A stretch of 64,000 nt of DNA from assembly GCF_018131005.1 (NCBI RefSeq), contig NZ_JAFCJK010000004.1, positions 248,001 to 312,000 of the forward strand, written 5' to 3'. The DNA is from Bradyrhizobium lablabi. Its GTDB lineage: Bacteria; Pseudomonadota; Alphaproteobacteria; Rhizobiales; Xanthobacteraceae. The notes beneath the pieces were generated by a model that ran no database searches, was not told the DNA's origin, and saw only the letters and a list, made by a program, of their open reading frames with translations. Position numbers and translations under genes: made by a program. Below are positions 25,378 through 34,555 of this stretch, in pieces; the stretch's first letter is position 1, and every line of letters starts with the position of its first letter.

Positions 25378-27564
25378 TCAGGCGAAGGTGATGTTCTGGT
25401 TGCGCAGCGGGATCGAGCGGATCCGCTTACCCGTCGCCGCGAAATAGGCGTTGAGCACCGCGGGCGCGGCGACACCGATGGTCGGCTCGCCGACACCGCC
25501 CCAGAATCCGCCGCTCGGGACCATCACCGCTTCGACCTTCGGCATTTCGTTGATGCGCATCGAGTTGTAGGTGTCGAAGTTGGTCTGCTCGATGCGGCCG
25601 TCCTTCACGGTGCAGCCGCCGTAGAACAGCGCGCTCAGGCCGTAGACGAAGGATCCGGCGATCTGGCGTTCCACCTGCGCCGGATTGACGATATAGCCGG
25701 GATCAGTGGAGGCGACGATGCGATGGACCTTGATCTTGCTGCCGTCGGTCACCGAAATCTCGGCGGCGCCGGCCACATAGCTGCCATAGCCCATCACCTG
25801 CGCGATGCCGCGATAGACCCCCTGCGGCGCGGGCTTGCCCCAGCCGATCTTCTCGGCCACGGCATTGAGCACGGCGAGGTGCTTGGGATGCTTGCCCATC
25901 AACTTGCGGCGGAATTCGAGCGGGTCCTGGCCTGCGGCCTGAGCCAACTCGTCCATGAAGCATTCCATGTAGATCGCGTTGTGATTGACGTTGACGCCGC
26001 GCCAGAAGCCCGGCGGCACGTGCGGATTGCGCATCGAATGCTCGACCAGCAAATTCGGCACCGAATAGCCGATCGCCGCCTCGCCCGTTTGCGCCACGCC
26101 CTGGAACGCGGCCGGGTCCATGCCGCTCTGCAGGGCTTCGGGGCGCACCGAGAACAGGATCGATTGCCCTGACAGCCGGTAGTGCAGCGCGACCAGATTG
26201 TTGTCGGCATCGAACGCACCCGTCAGCTTGCATTGCGTGACCGGGTGATACTTGCCGTGCGCCATGTCCTCTTCGCGCGACCACAACAGCTTGATCGGAG
26301 TGCCCGGCATCTGCTTGGCGATTGCGACCGCCTGGCGAACATAGTCCGTCATGCCGCGTCGGCCGAAGCCGCCGCCGAGCATCAGCTTGTGCACCTCGCA
26401 TTTCTCGGCCGGGAGGCCGGAAGCTTCCAGCGTCGCCGCGAAAGCCGCCTCGCCATTTTGCGTGCCGCACCAGACCTCGCACTTGTCCGCCGTGTAGAGC
26501 GCGGTGGCGTTCATCGGCTCCATCGTGGCATGGTTCTGATAGGGATAGTTGTAGACTGCCTCGATCTTCCTGGCGGCGCCGGCGATGGCCGCCTTGGCGT
26601 CGCCGTTCTGGTTTCCGACATAGGCGGGCTGCGCGTTGTCGAGGCCTTCGGCGAGCCACTTCGCGATCGAATCGCTGGAAACCTTGGCGTTGTCGCCTTC
26701 GTCCCAGACGATCGGCAGCGCTTCCAGCGCGGTCTTGGCGTGCCACCAGGTGTCGGCGACAACGGCGACCGCGGTATCGCCGACTTTGACGACCTTCTTG
26801 ACGCCCTTCATGCTGGCGATCTTGGCGTCGTCGTAGCTTTTCACTTTGCCACCGAACACCGGGCAATCCTTGATCGCGGCGTTCAGCATGCCCGGCAGCT
26901 TGACGTCGATGCCGTAGATCATCGCACCGGTGGTCTTGTCGGCGGTATCGAGCCGCTTCAATCCCTTGCCAGCGACCTTCCAGTCCTTCGGGTCCTTCAG
27001 CTTGACGTCGGTCGGTGGCTCAAGCTTCGCGGCCGCTTCAACGACCTTGCCGTAGGTCGTGGTCCTGCCGGACGGCGCATGAGTGATGACGCTGTTGGAC
27101 GCTGTGCATTCCGAGGACGGCACCTTCCATTCATTGGCCGCCGCCTGGATCAACATCATGCGCGCGGTCGCGCCGCCCTTACGGACATAGTCCTGCGAGG
27201 TGCGGATGCCGCGGCTGCCTCCGGTCGAGAAATCGCCCCAGACGCGCTTGCGGGCGACGCTCTGGCCGGGGGTCGGATATTCGGTCGTCACCTTCGACCA
27301 GTCGCATTCGAGCTCCTCGGCGACAAGCTGGGCGAGGCCCGTGAGCGTGCCCTGGCCCATCTCGGAGCGGGCGATGCGGATTACGACGGTGTCGTCGGGC
27401 CGGATCACGACCCAGGCGTTGATTTCGGGCGAGCCGTCCGCGGCGCGTACCACGGTCGGGCCCCCGAAGGGGATGTCGAGGCCGAGCGCGAGGCCGGCGC
27501 CGGCAGCGGCCGCGCCGATTACGAACACACGGCGGTTGAGCTTTGGCATGACATGCTGATTCAT
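25378..27564 (-). CDS. molybdopterin-binding large subunit, isoquinoline 1-oxidoreductase type
   Basis: A 728-residue periplasmic Mo hydroxylase of the IorB/aldehyde-oxidase family. The Tat-like leader includes LNRRVFVIGAAAAGAG. Family motifs are RSEMGQGTLTGLAQLVAEELE, LGGGFGRRG and the active-site region GGVGEPTIGVAAPAVLNA with its Glu. AAGGAGG precedes ATG 27564 by 6 bases. It pairs with the [2Fe-2S] subunit upstream (10 bases apart). No cytochrome is fused here, unlike NicB. The substrate is unknown: aldehydes or N-heterocycles are typical. Electrons could go to the SoxXA cytochromes encoded just downstream, which is inference. Confidence 0.87.
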   Translation of the reverse strand: MNQHVMPKLNRRVFVIGAAAAGAGLALGLDIPFGGPTVVRAADGSPEINAWVVIRPDDTVVIRIARSEMGQGTLTGLAQLVAEELECDWSKVTTEYPTPGQSVARKRVWGDFSTGGSRGIRTSQDYVRKGGATARMMLIQAAANEWKVPSSECTASNSVITHAPSGRTTTYGKVVEAAAKLEPPTDVKLKDPKDWKVAGKGLKRLDTADKTTGAMIYGIDVKLPGMLNAAIKDCPVFGGKVKSYDDAKIASMKGVKKVVKVGDTAVAVVADTWWHAKTALEALPIVWDEGDNAKVSSDSIAKWLAEGLDNAQPAYVGNQNGDAKAAIAGAARKIEAVYNYPYQNHATMEPMNATALYTADKCEVWCGTQNGEAAFAATLEASGLPAEKCEVHKLMLGGGFGRRGMTDYVRQAVAIAKQMPGTPIKLLWSREEDMAHGKYHPVTQCKLTGAFDADNNLVALHYRLSGQSILFSVRPEALQSGMDPAAFQGVAQTGEAAIGYSVPNLLVEHSMRNPHVPPGFWRGVNVNHNAIYMECFMDELAQAAGQDPLEFRRKLMGKHPKHLAVLNAVAEKIGWGKPAPQGVYRGIAQVMGYGSYVAGAAEISVTDGSKIKVHRIVASTDPGYIVNPAQVERQIAGSFVYGLSALFYGGCTVKDGRIEQTNFDTYNSMRINEMPKVEAVMVPSGGFWGGVGEPTIGVAAPAVLNAYFAATGKRIRSIPLRNQNITFA

Positions 27565-27574
27565 TGCTGCCTCC

Positions 27575-28024
27575 TTAAACGTTCGCGGCAGCATGGATCG
27601 CCTCGCGCACCTGCTGGAAGGTGCCGCAACGGCAGATATTGGTGATTGCTTCGTTAATGTCGTCGTCGGTCGGTTTCGGCTTCTCCTTCAGGAGCGCAGC
27701 CACCGCCATGATCATGCCGCTCTGGCAGTAGCCGCATTGTGGGACGTCGTTGGCAATCCAGGCCAGTTGCACCTTGTGCAGGGCGCCGTTGGCGCCGAGG
27801 CCTTCGATGGTGGTGATCTGCTTGCCGACGGCCTCGCTAACCGTCACGCCGCAGGAGCGCATCGCGACGCCGTCGATGTGCACGGTGCAAGCGCCGCATT
27901 GCGCGATGCCGCAGCCGTATTTGGTCCCCGTCAGTCCGACATTCTCTCGAATCGCCCACAGCAGAGGCGTGTCATCCTCGACTTCTACGTTGATTGTTTT
28001 GCCATTGATATTGAGGTTTGCCAT
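27575..28024 (-). CDS. [2Fe-2S] small subunit of the molybdenum hydroxylase
   Basis: A 149-residue IorA-type subunit with the two expected clusters: CGIAQCGAC plus a later Cys, and CGYC...CRCG. The first cluster's spacing [17 protein letters not shown] is typical of periplasmic aldehyde dehydrogenases of this family. It carries no leader and presumably travels with the Tat-tagged large subunit. As the first gene of the minus-strand run it probably sets the promoter for the whole 21979-28024 block. The 28025-28177 gap upstream shows no clear operator. Confidence 0.9.
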   Translation of the reverse strand: MANLNINGKTINVEVEDDTPLLWAIRENVGLTGTKYGCGIAQCGACTVHIDGVAMRSCGVTVSEAVGKQITTIEGLGANGALHKVQLAWIANDVPQCGYCQSGMIMAVAALLKEKPKPTDDDINEAITNICRCGTFQQVREAIHAAANV

Positions 28025-28177
28025 CGCGTTCCCCTGATTGGTCCAATCCTCCGACTGGACTTCAACGCAATGTTGGCCCTGAAACTCGAATGATTCAAAT
28101 CAAGAAAATACGTGAGCGACGCGGAAGAAAAATGATAGTGCGGGGTTGAGGCGGGGGTCGCGTTCAACGCATAGCTG

Positions 28178-29575
28178 TCATGTCCGTTGCGACGAACCGA
28201 CAACGAGCCGCAGGAAGCTCATGACGCCGCCGAGCGCGGCGAAGCCTGCACCGAGCGCAAGCGCGATCGTCGCTCCTTCGCGGTCGGCCAGCGCAAAACA
28301 TAGGGCTGCGAGTGCCGCGCCGGTGGTCTGCCCGATCAGCCGCGCGGTCGCTACGATACCGCTGGCGCTGCCGCTGCGATGGGCCGGTGCGCTCGACATG
28401 ATCGCCTTCATGTTGGGCGTCTGGAAGAAGCCGAACCCGATGCCGCATATCACCATGCGCCAGACGATGTTGGCGACGCTGGGCTCGGCGGGCAGAGTCG
28501 CCAGCAACACCATGCCGACCCCGAGCAGCAGCATACCGATGCCGCCAAGAATCCCTGCGGGATAACGGTCGGCGAGGCGCCCGCCGATCGGCGCCATGAA
28601 GGCCACGACCAGCGGCCAGGGCGTCATGAAGAAACCGGTCTCGACCTGCGAGCGGCGCAGTATGTCCTCGAAATAGAATGGCAGTGACACAAAGGCGAGC
28701 CCCTGCACAGCGAATGAGCAGACCGCGGTGGCCGCTGACAGCGCGAAGATCGGGCGGCGGAACAGGTCGATCGGCAGCATCGGCGCGGGATGATCGGCGT
28801 GCCGCCGGGTAAGGATCCAGCCGAAGATCAACGCGCCTGCGAGTTCGGTGATCACCAGCGCCGGCGATGTCCTGTGGGCCGCGCTTCCGATGCCGATAAT
28901 GAAGAGGCCGAGACAGGCGGAGGCGAGCACCGCACCGGTGAAATCGAAGCCGTGGCCGGCGCGCGGCGTGGCCGGCAGCGTTTTCATCCCGATCACCAGC
29001 GCGATCACGCCGAAGGGGATGTTGACGGCGAACAGCCAGGGCCACGGTCCGAGGGCAAGGATTCCGGAAGCAATCGTCGGCCCCAGCGTGAAGGCGGTCG
29101 CAACCACCAGCGCATTGTAACCGAAGGCGCGGCCGAGCAACCGGCTTGGATAGGCGAAGCGCACCAGCGCTGAGTTCACGCTCATCAGGCCGCTCGCGCC
29201 GAGCCCTTGCAGGATGCGGGCGACCAGAAGGCTCGGCAGCGACCATGCCAGTGCACAGCCGAGCGACGCCAGTGTGAACACGAGCAGGCCGACGAGATAG
29301 ATACGCTGGTGCCCGACGATTTCGCCGAGCGCACCGAGCGGCAGCAGGGTCGCGACCAGAGCGATCTGGTAGACATTGACGACCCAAACGACCTCGGCCG
29401 GGCTGACGTGAAGATCGTTGGCGATTGCGGGCAGGGCGATGTTGGCGATCGCCGTATCGAGCGAGGCCATCGCCAGCGCCGTGAAAACCGCCGCCACAGC
29501 CCAGCGCCGGCGTTCCGGCGGCAGGCCGTCCATGGCAGGCGGAGTGTTCACCCTCGCCGCGACCGTATCCAACAT
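28178..29575 (-). CDS. MFS drug/solute transporter, DHA2 (EmrB/QacA) type
   Basis: A 465-residue, multi-spanning transporter. Markers: MASLDTAIANIALPAIANDL in the first helix, NVYQIALVATLLPLGALGE, the helix-2/3 loop GHQRIYLVGL and the antiporter motif region ALGPTIASGIL-like (here FTLGPTIASGILALG). It would pump substrates outward with proton entry. ATG 29575 was chosen because upstream in-frame sequence is not membrane-like. It is divergent from the iron-type ABC operon, with a 226-base gap that shows no clear operator. Confidence 0.86.
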   Translation of the reverse strand: MLDTVAARVNTPPAMDGLPPERRRWAVAAVFTALAMASLDTAIANIALPAIANDLHVSPAEVVWVVNVYQIALVATLLPLGALGEIVGHQRIYLVGLLVFTLASLGCALAWSLPSLLVARILQGLGASGLMSVNSALVRFAYPSRLLGRAFGYNALVVATAFTLGPTIASGILALGPWPWLFAVNIPFGVIALVIGMKTLPATPRAGHGFDFTGAVLASACLGLFIIGIGSAAHRTSPALVITELAGALIFGWILTRRHADHPAPMLPIDLFRRPIFALSAATAVCSFAVQGLAFVSLPFYFEDILRRSQVETGFFMTPWPLVVAFMAPIGGRLADRYPAGILGGIGMLLLGVGMVLLATLPAEPSVANIVWRMVICGIGFGFFQTPNMKAIMSSAPAHRSGSASGIVATARLIGQTTGAALAALCFALADREGATIALALGAGFAALGGVMSFLRLVVGSSQRT

Positions 29576-29801
29576 CCTGAAAGATTCTCCGCCAGACCGC
29601 CGAACGGCGCCTCGGTGGCATTTAATACAGCAGCGGAGCCGGCCCCACAGACGCCGCTGCATGATGCATATGCGAAAGAAGATCATCCGCGGCAAATTGG
29701 CCGCCGACTTTCGACTAGCTTTGCGCCACCGGAGCGATGGACTACGCTTGGCATACAAGGCGGCCGCTACGTCAGAATGAGGCCGCAGGAGGGGAAACGC
29801 A

Positions 29802-31571
29802 TTGCACGGACAGGCGGACCGGCGCAACGAGGTCACGCGTGGCGCCAGCGAGGGAACTCGTCGGCGTGTGGTCACGGGCGTGTGGGTCGCGACGCTGCTG
29901 GCGATTCTGACGTTTCTCGTCATCTATCCGGTTTTCATGCTGCTGCTCGGCGCCCTGACCGACACCAATCCGGTGGTCGACGGCATCGGGCTGAGCGGCC
30001 TCTCGATCGCCAATTTCCTCACCGTGCTGGCGAACCCGAATGTCGGCGAGGCGCTGCTAAACACGTTGATCGCCTGCGGCGGTGGCACGGCAATCGCGGT
30101 CGCGATCGGGCTGTTGTTCTCCTGGATCGTGGTTCGCACCAATACGCCGTTCAAGGGCTTCATCGCCGCGGCCAGCATCCTGCCGCTGTTCGCTCCGCCG
30201 CTGGTCGCGGGCGTCGCCTGGGCCATCCTCGGTTCACCCAAGACGGGGCTCATCAACACGGTTTTCAAATGGATGGGATCCGACTTCCGCGTCGACTTCT
30301 ATTCGATGTGGGGGCTGGTGTTCGTGTTCGGCATCTACTATGCGCCCTATGTCTACATGTTCACCTCGTCGGCGCTGCGGAACATGGATCCGAGCCTGGA
30401 GGAGGCCGCCGAGATCGCCGGCGCCAGCGCGTTCGCAACGCTGTTCACGGTGACGTTCCCTTTGATCATGCCGGCGATCGTCTCGGGCATGCTGCTATCC
30501 TTCATCGTGATGCTCGGCATCTACGGCATCCCGGCGGTGCTGGGCGCGCCGACCAATCTCAATGTGCTCACGACCTATATCTTCAAGCTCACCAATTGGT
30601 CGCCGCCGCTTTACAACACCGCGGCCGCCGTCGCGATCGTGCTGATGGTGGTGACGGGGCTGCTCGTCTATCTGCAGCAGAAGGTGCTCAGCGGGCGCAG
30701 CTACACCACCGTCGCCGGCAAGGCGTTTCGGCCGCGCAGCCTCAATCTTGGACCGTGGCGCTGGTTCACCTTCGCCATAGGGATCGTCTATCTCCTGATC
30801 GTCGTGGTGCTGCCGTCGCTGGCATTGATCGTCGCCGCCTTCCGCAAGTTCATGTTCATCCGCGACGTCGCGAGCCTGTTCGACATGCGGCAATACTCGC
30901 TGATGCATTTCGAGGCCATCTTCGACAATCCGCTGACGATAAGGTCGATCTACAATGCGGTCGAGGTCGGCATCATCACCGCGATCATCGGCGGCGCGCT
31001 CGCCTTTGCGATCGGTTACACCATCCATCGTACGCAGGTGCCGGGCCGCCGCAGCATTGACTTGATCTCGACCCTGCCGGTTGCGATTCCCGGGCTCGTG
31101 GTCGGCGTCGCCTATCTCTGGGCCTGGATCGGTGTGCCCGGCGGGCTCTACGGCACGATCTGGATTCTGGCGCTGGCCTTCATCGCGCGCTTCATGCCCG
31201 ACACGGTGAAGGCGCTGTCAACCTCGTTCCTGCAGATACATCGCGAGCTCGAGGAGGCGGCCTGGGTCTGCGGCAAGGGCATGCTCGCCACGATCAGGAC
31301 GGTCGTGCTGCCGTTGGCGCGGCCAGGCGTGCTGGCGTCCATGACACTGCTGTTCGTGCTGGCGATCCGCGAGCTCGGCTCATCGCTGTTTCTCTACACC
31401 AGCAACACCATGGTGATGTCGGTCTTGCTGCTCGACTATTACGAGGGCGGCAATATCGGAAAGACGGCGGCGTTCAGCCTGGTGCAAACCGTGCTGCTTG
31501 GCGTTCTCATCGGCGGCGCCAATTGGCTGTCGCGCGGATCGGCGCAGGGCAGCGTGGCCCGAACCGGATAA
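29802..31571 (+). CDS. ABC importer permease, two-domain iron(III) type (FbpB/FutB-like)
   Basis: A 589-residue permease carrying two copies of the binding-protein-dependent transport domain: EEAAEIAGASAFATLFTV in the first half, EEAAWVCGKGMLATIRTVVLP in the second (the EAA loops that touch the ATPase). The start is probably TTG 29802: AGGAGGGG lies 7 bases before it and no ATG fits. It works with the binding protein at 31596 and the ATPase at 32643. Ferric iron is the commonest cargo in this family, but polyamine or phosphonate relatives exist. Confidence 0.86.
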   Translation: MHGQADRRNEVTRGASEGTRRRVVTGVWVATLLAILTFLVIYPVFMLLLGALTDTNPVVDGIGLSGLSIANFLTVLANPNVGEALLNTLIACGGGTAIAVAIGLLFSWIVVRTNTPFKGFIAAASILPLFAPPLVAGVAWAILGSPKTGLINTVFKWMGSDFRVDFYSMWGLVFVFGIYYAPYVYMFTSSALRNMDPSLEEAAEIAGASAFATLFTVTFPLIMPAIVSGMLLSFIVMLGIYGIPAVLGAPTNLNVLTTYIFKLTNWSPPLYNTAAAVAIVLMVVTGLLVYLQQKVLSGRSYTTVAGKAFRPRSLNLGPWRWFTFAIGIVYLLIVVVLPSLALIVAAFRKFMFIRDVASLFDMRQYSLMHFEAIFDNPLTIRSIYNAVEVGIITAIIGGALAFAIGYTIHRTQVPGRRSIDLISTLPVAIPGLVVGVAYLWAWIGVPGGLYGTIWILALAFIARFMPDTVKALSTSFLQIHRELEEAAWVCGKGMLATIRTVVLPLARPGVLASMTLLFVLAIRELGSSLFLYTSNTMVMSVLLLDYYEGGNIGKTAAFSLVQTVLLGVLIGGANWLSRGSAQGSVARTG

Positions 31572-31595
31572 CAACAAAGCGAGGGAGGATTGGCG

Positions 31596-32621
31596 ATGGA
31601 TAGACGGACTTTCACCGCGTTGGCCTTGGCCGGAGTCGCGGCGCTCGCGTTGGCGCCGGTCGCGCAGGCGCAGGAGTTCGGATCCCCGGAACTGGTCGCT
31701 GCCGCCAAGGCCGAAGGCAAGCTCGTCTACTATACGGCCAATTTCGCCGAGATCGAGCAGCAGGTCATCAAGGCCTTCAACAAGCGCTTTCCCGAGATCA
31801 AGATCGAGATGGTGCGCGCGCCCGGCGGCCAGCTCATTACTCGCGTGAAGACGGAAGCCGCCGCCGGCAAGCTGATTGCCGACGTGGTCGATCACTCCGA
31901 TCGCGCGCTGATGCAACCGCTGGAAGACCTGTTTCAGGACTATGCGCCGCCGAACGCGGCCGATTACAGCAAGGATGCGTTGATCTCGCCAAAACTCTGG
32001 CCGCGCGCCACCATCGCCTGGTCGATCGCCTACAACACCGAGCTTGTGAAGGATCCGCCGAAGTCGTGGAAGGACCTGACGCAGTCGAAATACGACAAGA
32101 TGACGGGACAGGTGTTCGCGCAGTCCGGCGGCACGACCTGGACGCGGATCATGTTTGAGCGCCAGGTGTTGGGAGAGGACTATTGGGCCAAGCAGGCGGC
32201 CACCCATCCGGTGCTCTATCCCTCCGGCGCGCCTATGGCGGATGCCCTCGTGCGCGGCGAGGTCGCGATGGGGCCGCTGCTCTACAACGTGATCTACCAG
32301 AAGAAAAAAGACGGCGCGCCGATCGAGATCTTCTTTCCGCCCGAGGGTTCGCCGGTCAACCCTTATGCCACCGGCATTCCCAAGACAGCCGCGCATCCCA
32401 ACGCGGCAAAGCTGTTTCTGAACTGGTGCCTGTCCAAGGAGGGGCAGACGTTCATGATCAAGGAGCTCGGCAATCTCACCTCGCTGAAGGAGCCGCCAGC
32501 CTATCCTGAAGGGTTCGATCCCAAGGTGGTCAAGGTCTGGTACCCCAAGTTCGACGATTACGTGAAATTGCACGGCGCCTGGGTTTCCGACTGGGACAAA
32601 ACATTTGGATACCGGCAGTAA
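31596..32621 (+). CDS. periplasmic binding protein, iron(III) ABC importer type
   Basis: A 341-residue family-1 binding protein. The leader MDRRTFTALALAGVAALALAP ends before AQAQEF (the leader is listed in two parts here: residues 1-8 polar, 9-25 hydrophobic). The mature start has LVYYTANFAEIEQQVIKAF, usual for FbpA/FutA relatives. Tyr residues that could bind metal are present (YNTELVKDPP; YNVIYQ). GGGAGG lies 8 bases before ATG 31596; the in-frame TTG 31590 is less likely. It follows the permease by 24 bases. Confidence 0.84.
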   Translation: MDRRTFTALALAGVAALALAPVAQAQEFGSPELVAAAKAEGKLVYYTANFAEIEQQVIKAFNKRFPEIKIEMVRAPGGQLITRVKTEAAAGKLIADVVDHSDRALMQPLEDLFQDYAPPNAADYSKDALISPKLWPRATIAWSIAYNTELVKDPPKSWKDLTQSKYDKMTGQVFAQSGGTTWTRIMFERQVLGEDYWAKQAATHPVLYPSGAPMADALVRGEVAMGPLLYNVIYQKKKDGAPIEIFFPPEGSPVNPYATGIPKTAAHPNAAKLFLNWCLSKEGQTFMIKELGNLTSLKEPPAYPEGFDPKVVKVWYPKFDDYVKLHGAWVSDWDKTFGYRQ

Positions 32622-32642
32622 GTAAGCGACGCGGGTGCAACG

Positions 32643-33746
32643 ATGACGGCGACGCTCGAGGTCACCGAGCTCAGAAAACAGTTCGCGGTCGGCCGTCCGG
32701 CCGTCGATGGCGTCAGCTTTGCGGTCCCGGCGGGCGAGATCGTGGTGTTGCTCGGGCCGTCCGGCTGCGGCAAGACCACCACCTTGCGCTGTGTTGCCGG
32801 GCTCGAGCATCCGACCGGCGGCGAGATCAGCATCTCCGGCCGGGTGGTGTCCTCGCCGGCACGGGGCATTTTGGTTCCGCCGCGCTCGCGCGATCTCGGC
32901 ATGGTGTTCCAGTCCTACGCGGTGTGGCCGCACATGACGGTGCGGCAGAACGTGATCTATCCGCTGAAGCACCGGCCGATGTCGCGCGGTGACGCCAACC
33001 GCAACGTCGAGGAAGCGCTGACGCTTGTCGGCCTCTCCGAATATGCCGACCGGCCGGTGGTGGCGCTGTCAGGCGGGCAGATGCAGCGCGTGGCGCTGGC
33101 GCGCAGCATCGTCTATCGGCCGCAATTGCTGCTGTTGGACGAGCCGCTGTCGAATCTCGATGCCAAGCTGCGCCTGCGGCTGCGCGACGATCTCCGCGTC
33201 ATCCTCAAGCAGACCGGCATGACGGCGCTTTACGTCACCCACGACCAGGCCGAGGCGGTTGTGCTCGGCGATCGTATCGGCGTCATGCGCGACGGCAAGC
33301 TGTTGCAGATGGATACGCCAGATGCAATCTACAACCGTCCGGCCGATCTGTTCGTCGCCAATTTCACCGGCGCGACAAACGAACTCGCAGGCACGCTGGT
33401 TGCGCGCTCCGGCGACTTCGGCGTGGTCGATTTCGGCGACGGCAGGCGGGGCGAGGTTGCCCTGTTTCAGGCGATTGGGCCGGACCAGAAGGTCCGTGTC
33501 GCCTTGCGGCCGGAAAACGTCGCGATAGGCCGCCACGACGGCACCAACACGTTCTCGGCGAAAGTGCTCGATCGCCGCTATCAGGGCACGCAAACGGCCT
33601 ACGGCATCGAACTGTTCGGCAGGCGGCTCGAGGTGATCGAACTTGGAACGGCAGCCCGGCATGAAGTCGGCGTCGAGACTCCGGTCTCTCTGCCACGTGA
33701 ATGCCTGTGGGCCTATCGCGACACCGGACCGTCGCCCTATGAATAG
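32643..33746 (+). CDS. ABC importer ATPase, FbpC/PotA type
   Basis: A 367-residue ATPase. Walker A is GPSGCGKTT, the signature is LSGGQMQRVALARSI, Walker B is LLLLDEPLSNLD, and the H-loop is VTHDQAEAV. A TOBE regulatory domain follows from about residue 280 (RVALRPENVAIG). It energises the two-domain permease at 29802. The three genes form a complete plus-strand operon. It converges on the ATPase gene ending at 33779. Confidence 0.9.
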   Translation: MTATLEVTELRKQFAVGRPAVDGVSFAVPAGEIVVLLGPSGCGKTTTLRCVAGLEHPTGGEISISGRVVSSPARGILVPPRSRDLGMVFQSYAVWPHMTVRQNVIYPLKHRPMSRGDANRNVEEALTLVGLSEYADRPVVALSGGQMQRVALARSIVYRPQLLLLDEPLSNLDAKLRLRLRDDLRVILKQTGMTALYVTHDQAEAVVLGDRIGVMRDGKLLQMDTPDAIYNRPADLFVANFTGATNELAGTLVARSGDFGVVDFGDGRRGEVALFQAIGPDQKVRVALRPENVAIGRHDGTNTFSAKVLDRRYQGTQTAYGIELFGRRLEVIELGTAARHEVGVETPVSLPRECLWAYRDTGPSPYE

Positions 33747-33778
33747 CGATTGCTGGGCGATCGTCGATATCCGCAATC

Positions 33779-34555
33779 CTAAGCGTGCGCACCTAATCCC
33801 AGGCTCGCATAGATCCGCCGCGCATAGGCGCCGAACTCGTCTGTTGTCTTGATCGGCAGGTCGCGCGGAAAGGGGAGGTCGATCGGGAAGTATTCGGCCA
33901 TCCGCGCGGGGCCGGCCGTGAGCACGGCGCAATGCGACGCCAGGAACACGGCTTCCTGGATGCTGTGCGTGACGAAGATGATAGTCTTGCCGCTTTCGCG
34001 CCAGATGCGCAGCATTTCGAGGTTCATCTGCTCTCGCGTCAGCGCGTCCAGCGCGCCGAACGGCTCGTCCATCAGGATCAACTTGGGATCATGCACGAAC
34101 GCGCGCGCAATCGCGGTGCGCTGCTGCATGCCGCCGGAGAGTTGCTGCGGATACTTAGCCTCATAGCCGGCGAGGCCGACCAGCCGCAGCAGGTCGCGCG
34201 CTCGCTCGCGCGCCGCCTTGATCGGCAGACCAACGATTTCGGCCGGCAGCAGCACGTTGTCGAGGATGGTACGCCATTTCAACAGCAGCGCCTGCTGGAA
34301 CACCATGCCGATATCGCGCGCGGGATCGAACGGCGTCGTCGTATTGCCGATCTTCACGGTACCGCCATCGGCTCCATGCAGGCCGGCCAGGATCTTCAAC
34401 ACGGTGGTCTTGCCGCAGCCGGACGGACCGACCAGCGACACCAGCTCACCTTCCTGTACGTCCATGGTGACGTCGGACACCGCGAGGAATTCGGCGCCCT
34501 TCGACCGATAAACCTTGCGGACGTTGCGCAGGCTGATGAACGGCTCCGCCGTCAT
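33779..34555 (-). CDS. ABC importer ATPase, nitrate/sulfonate/taurine (TauB/SsuB) type
   Basis: A 258-residue ATPase. Walker A is GPSGCGKTT, the signature is [15 protein letters not shown] and Walker B is [12 protein letters not shown], with [11 protein letters not shown] as H-loop; all fit the TauB/SsuB group. ATG 34555 overlaps the stop of the DapA-like gene (ATGA). It is the last gene of the five-gene minus-strand operon and supplies energy for the permease at 37480 and the binding protein at 39145. Confidence 0.9.
   Translation of the reverse strand: MTAEPFISLRNVRKVYRSKGAEFLAVSDVTMDVQEGELVSLVGPSGCGKTTVLKILAGLHGADGGTVKIGNTTTPFDPARDIGMVFQQALLLKWRTILDNVLLPAEIVGLPIKAARERARDLLRLVGLAGYEAKYPQQLSGGMQQRTAIARAFVHDPKLILMDEPFGALDALTREQMNLEMLRIWRESGKTIIFVTHSIQEAVFLASHCAVLTAGPARMAEYFPIDLPFPRDLPIKTTDEFGAYARRIYASLGLGAHA

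Noticed and set aside
29207..31060. 617-codon plus-strand frame over the MFS and iron-type permease genes
   Set aside because: It is a shifted-frame shadow of the 29802 permease with no family motif.
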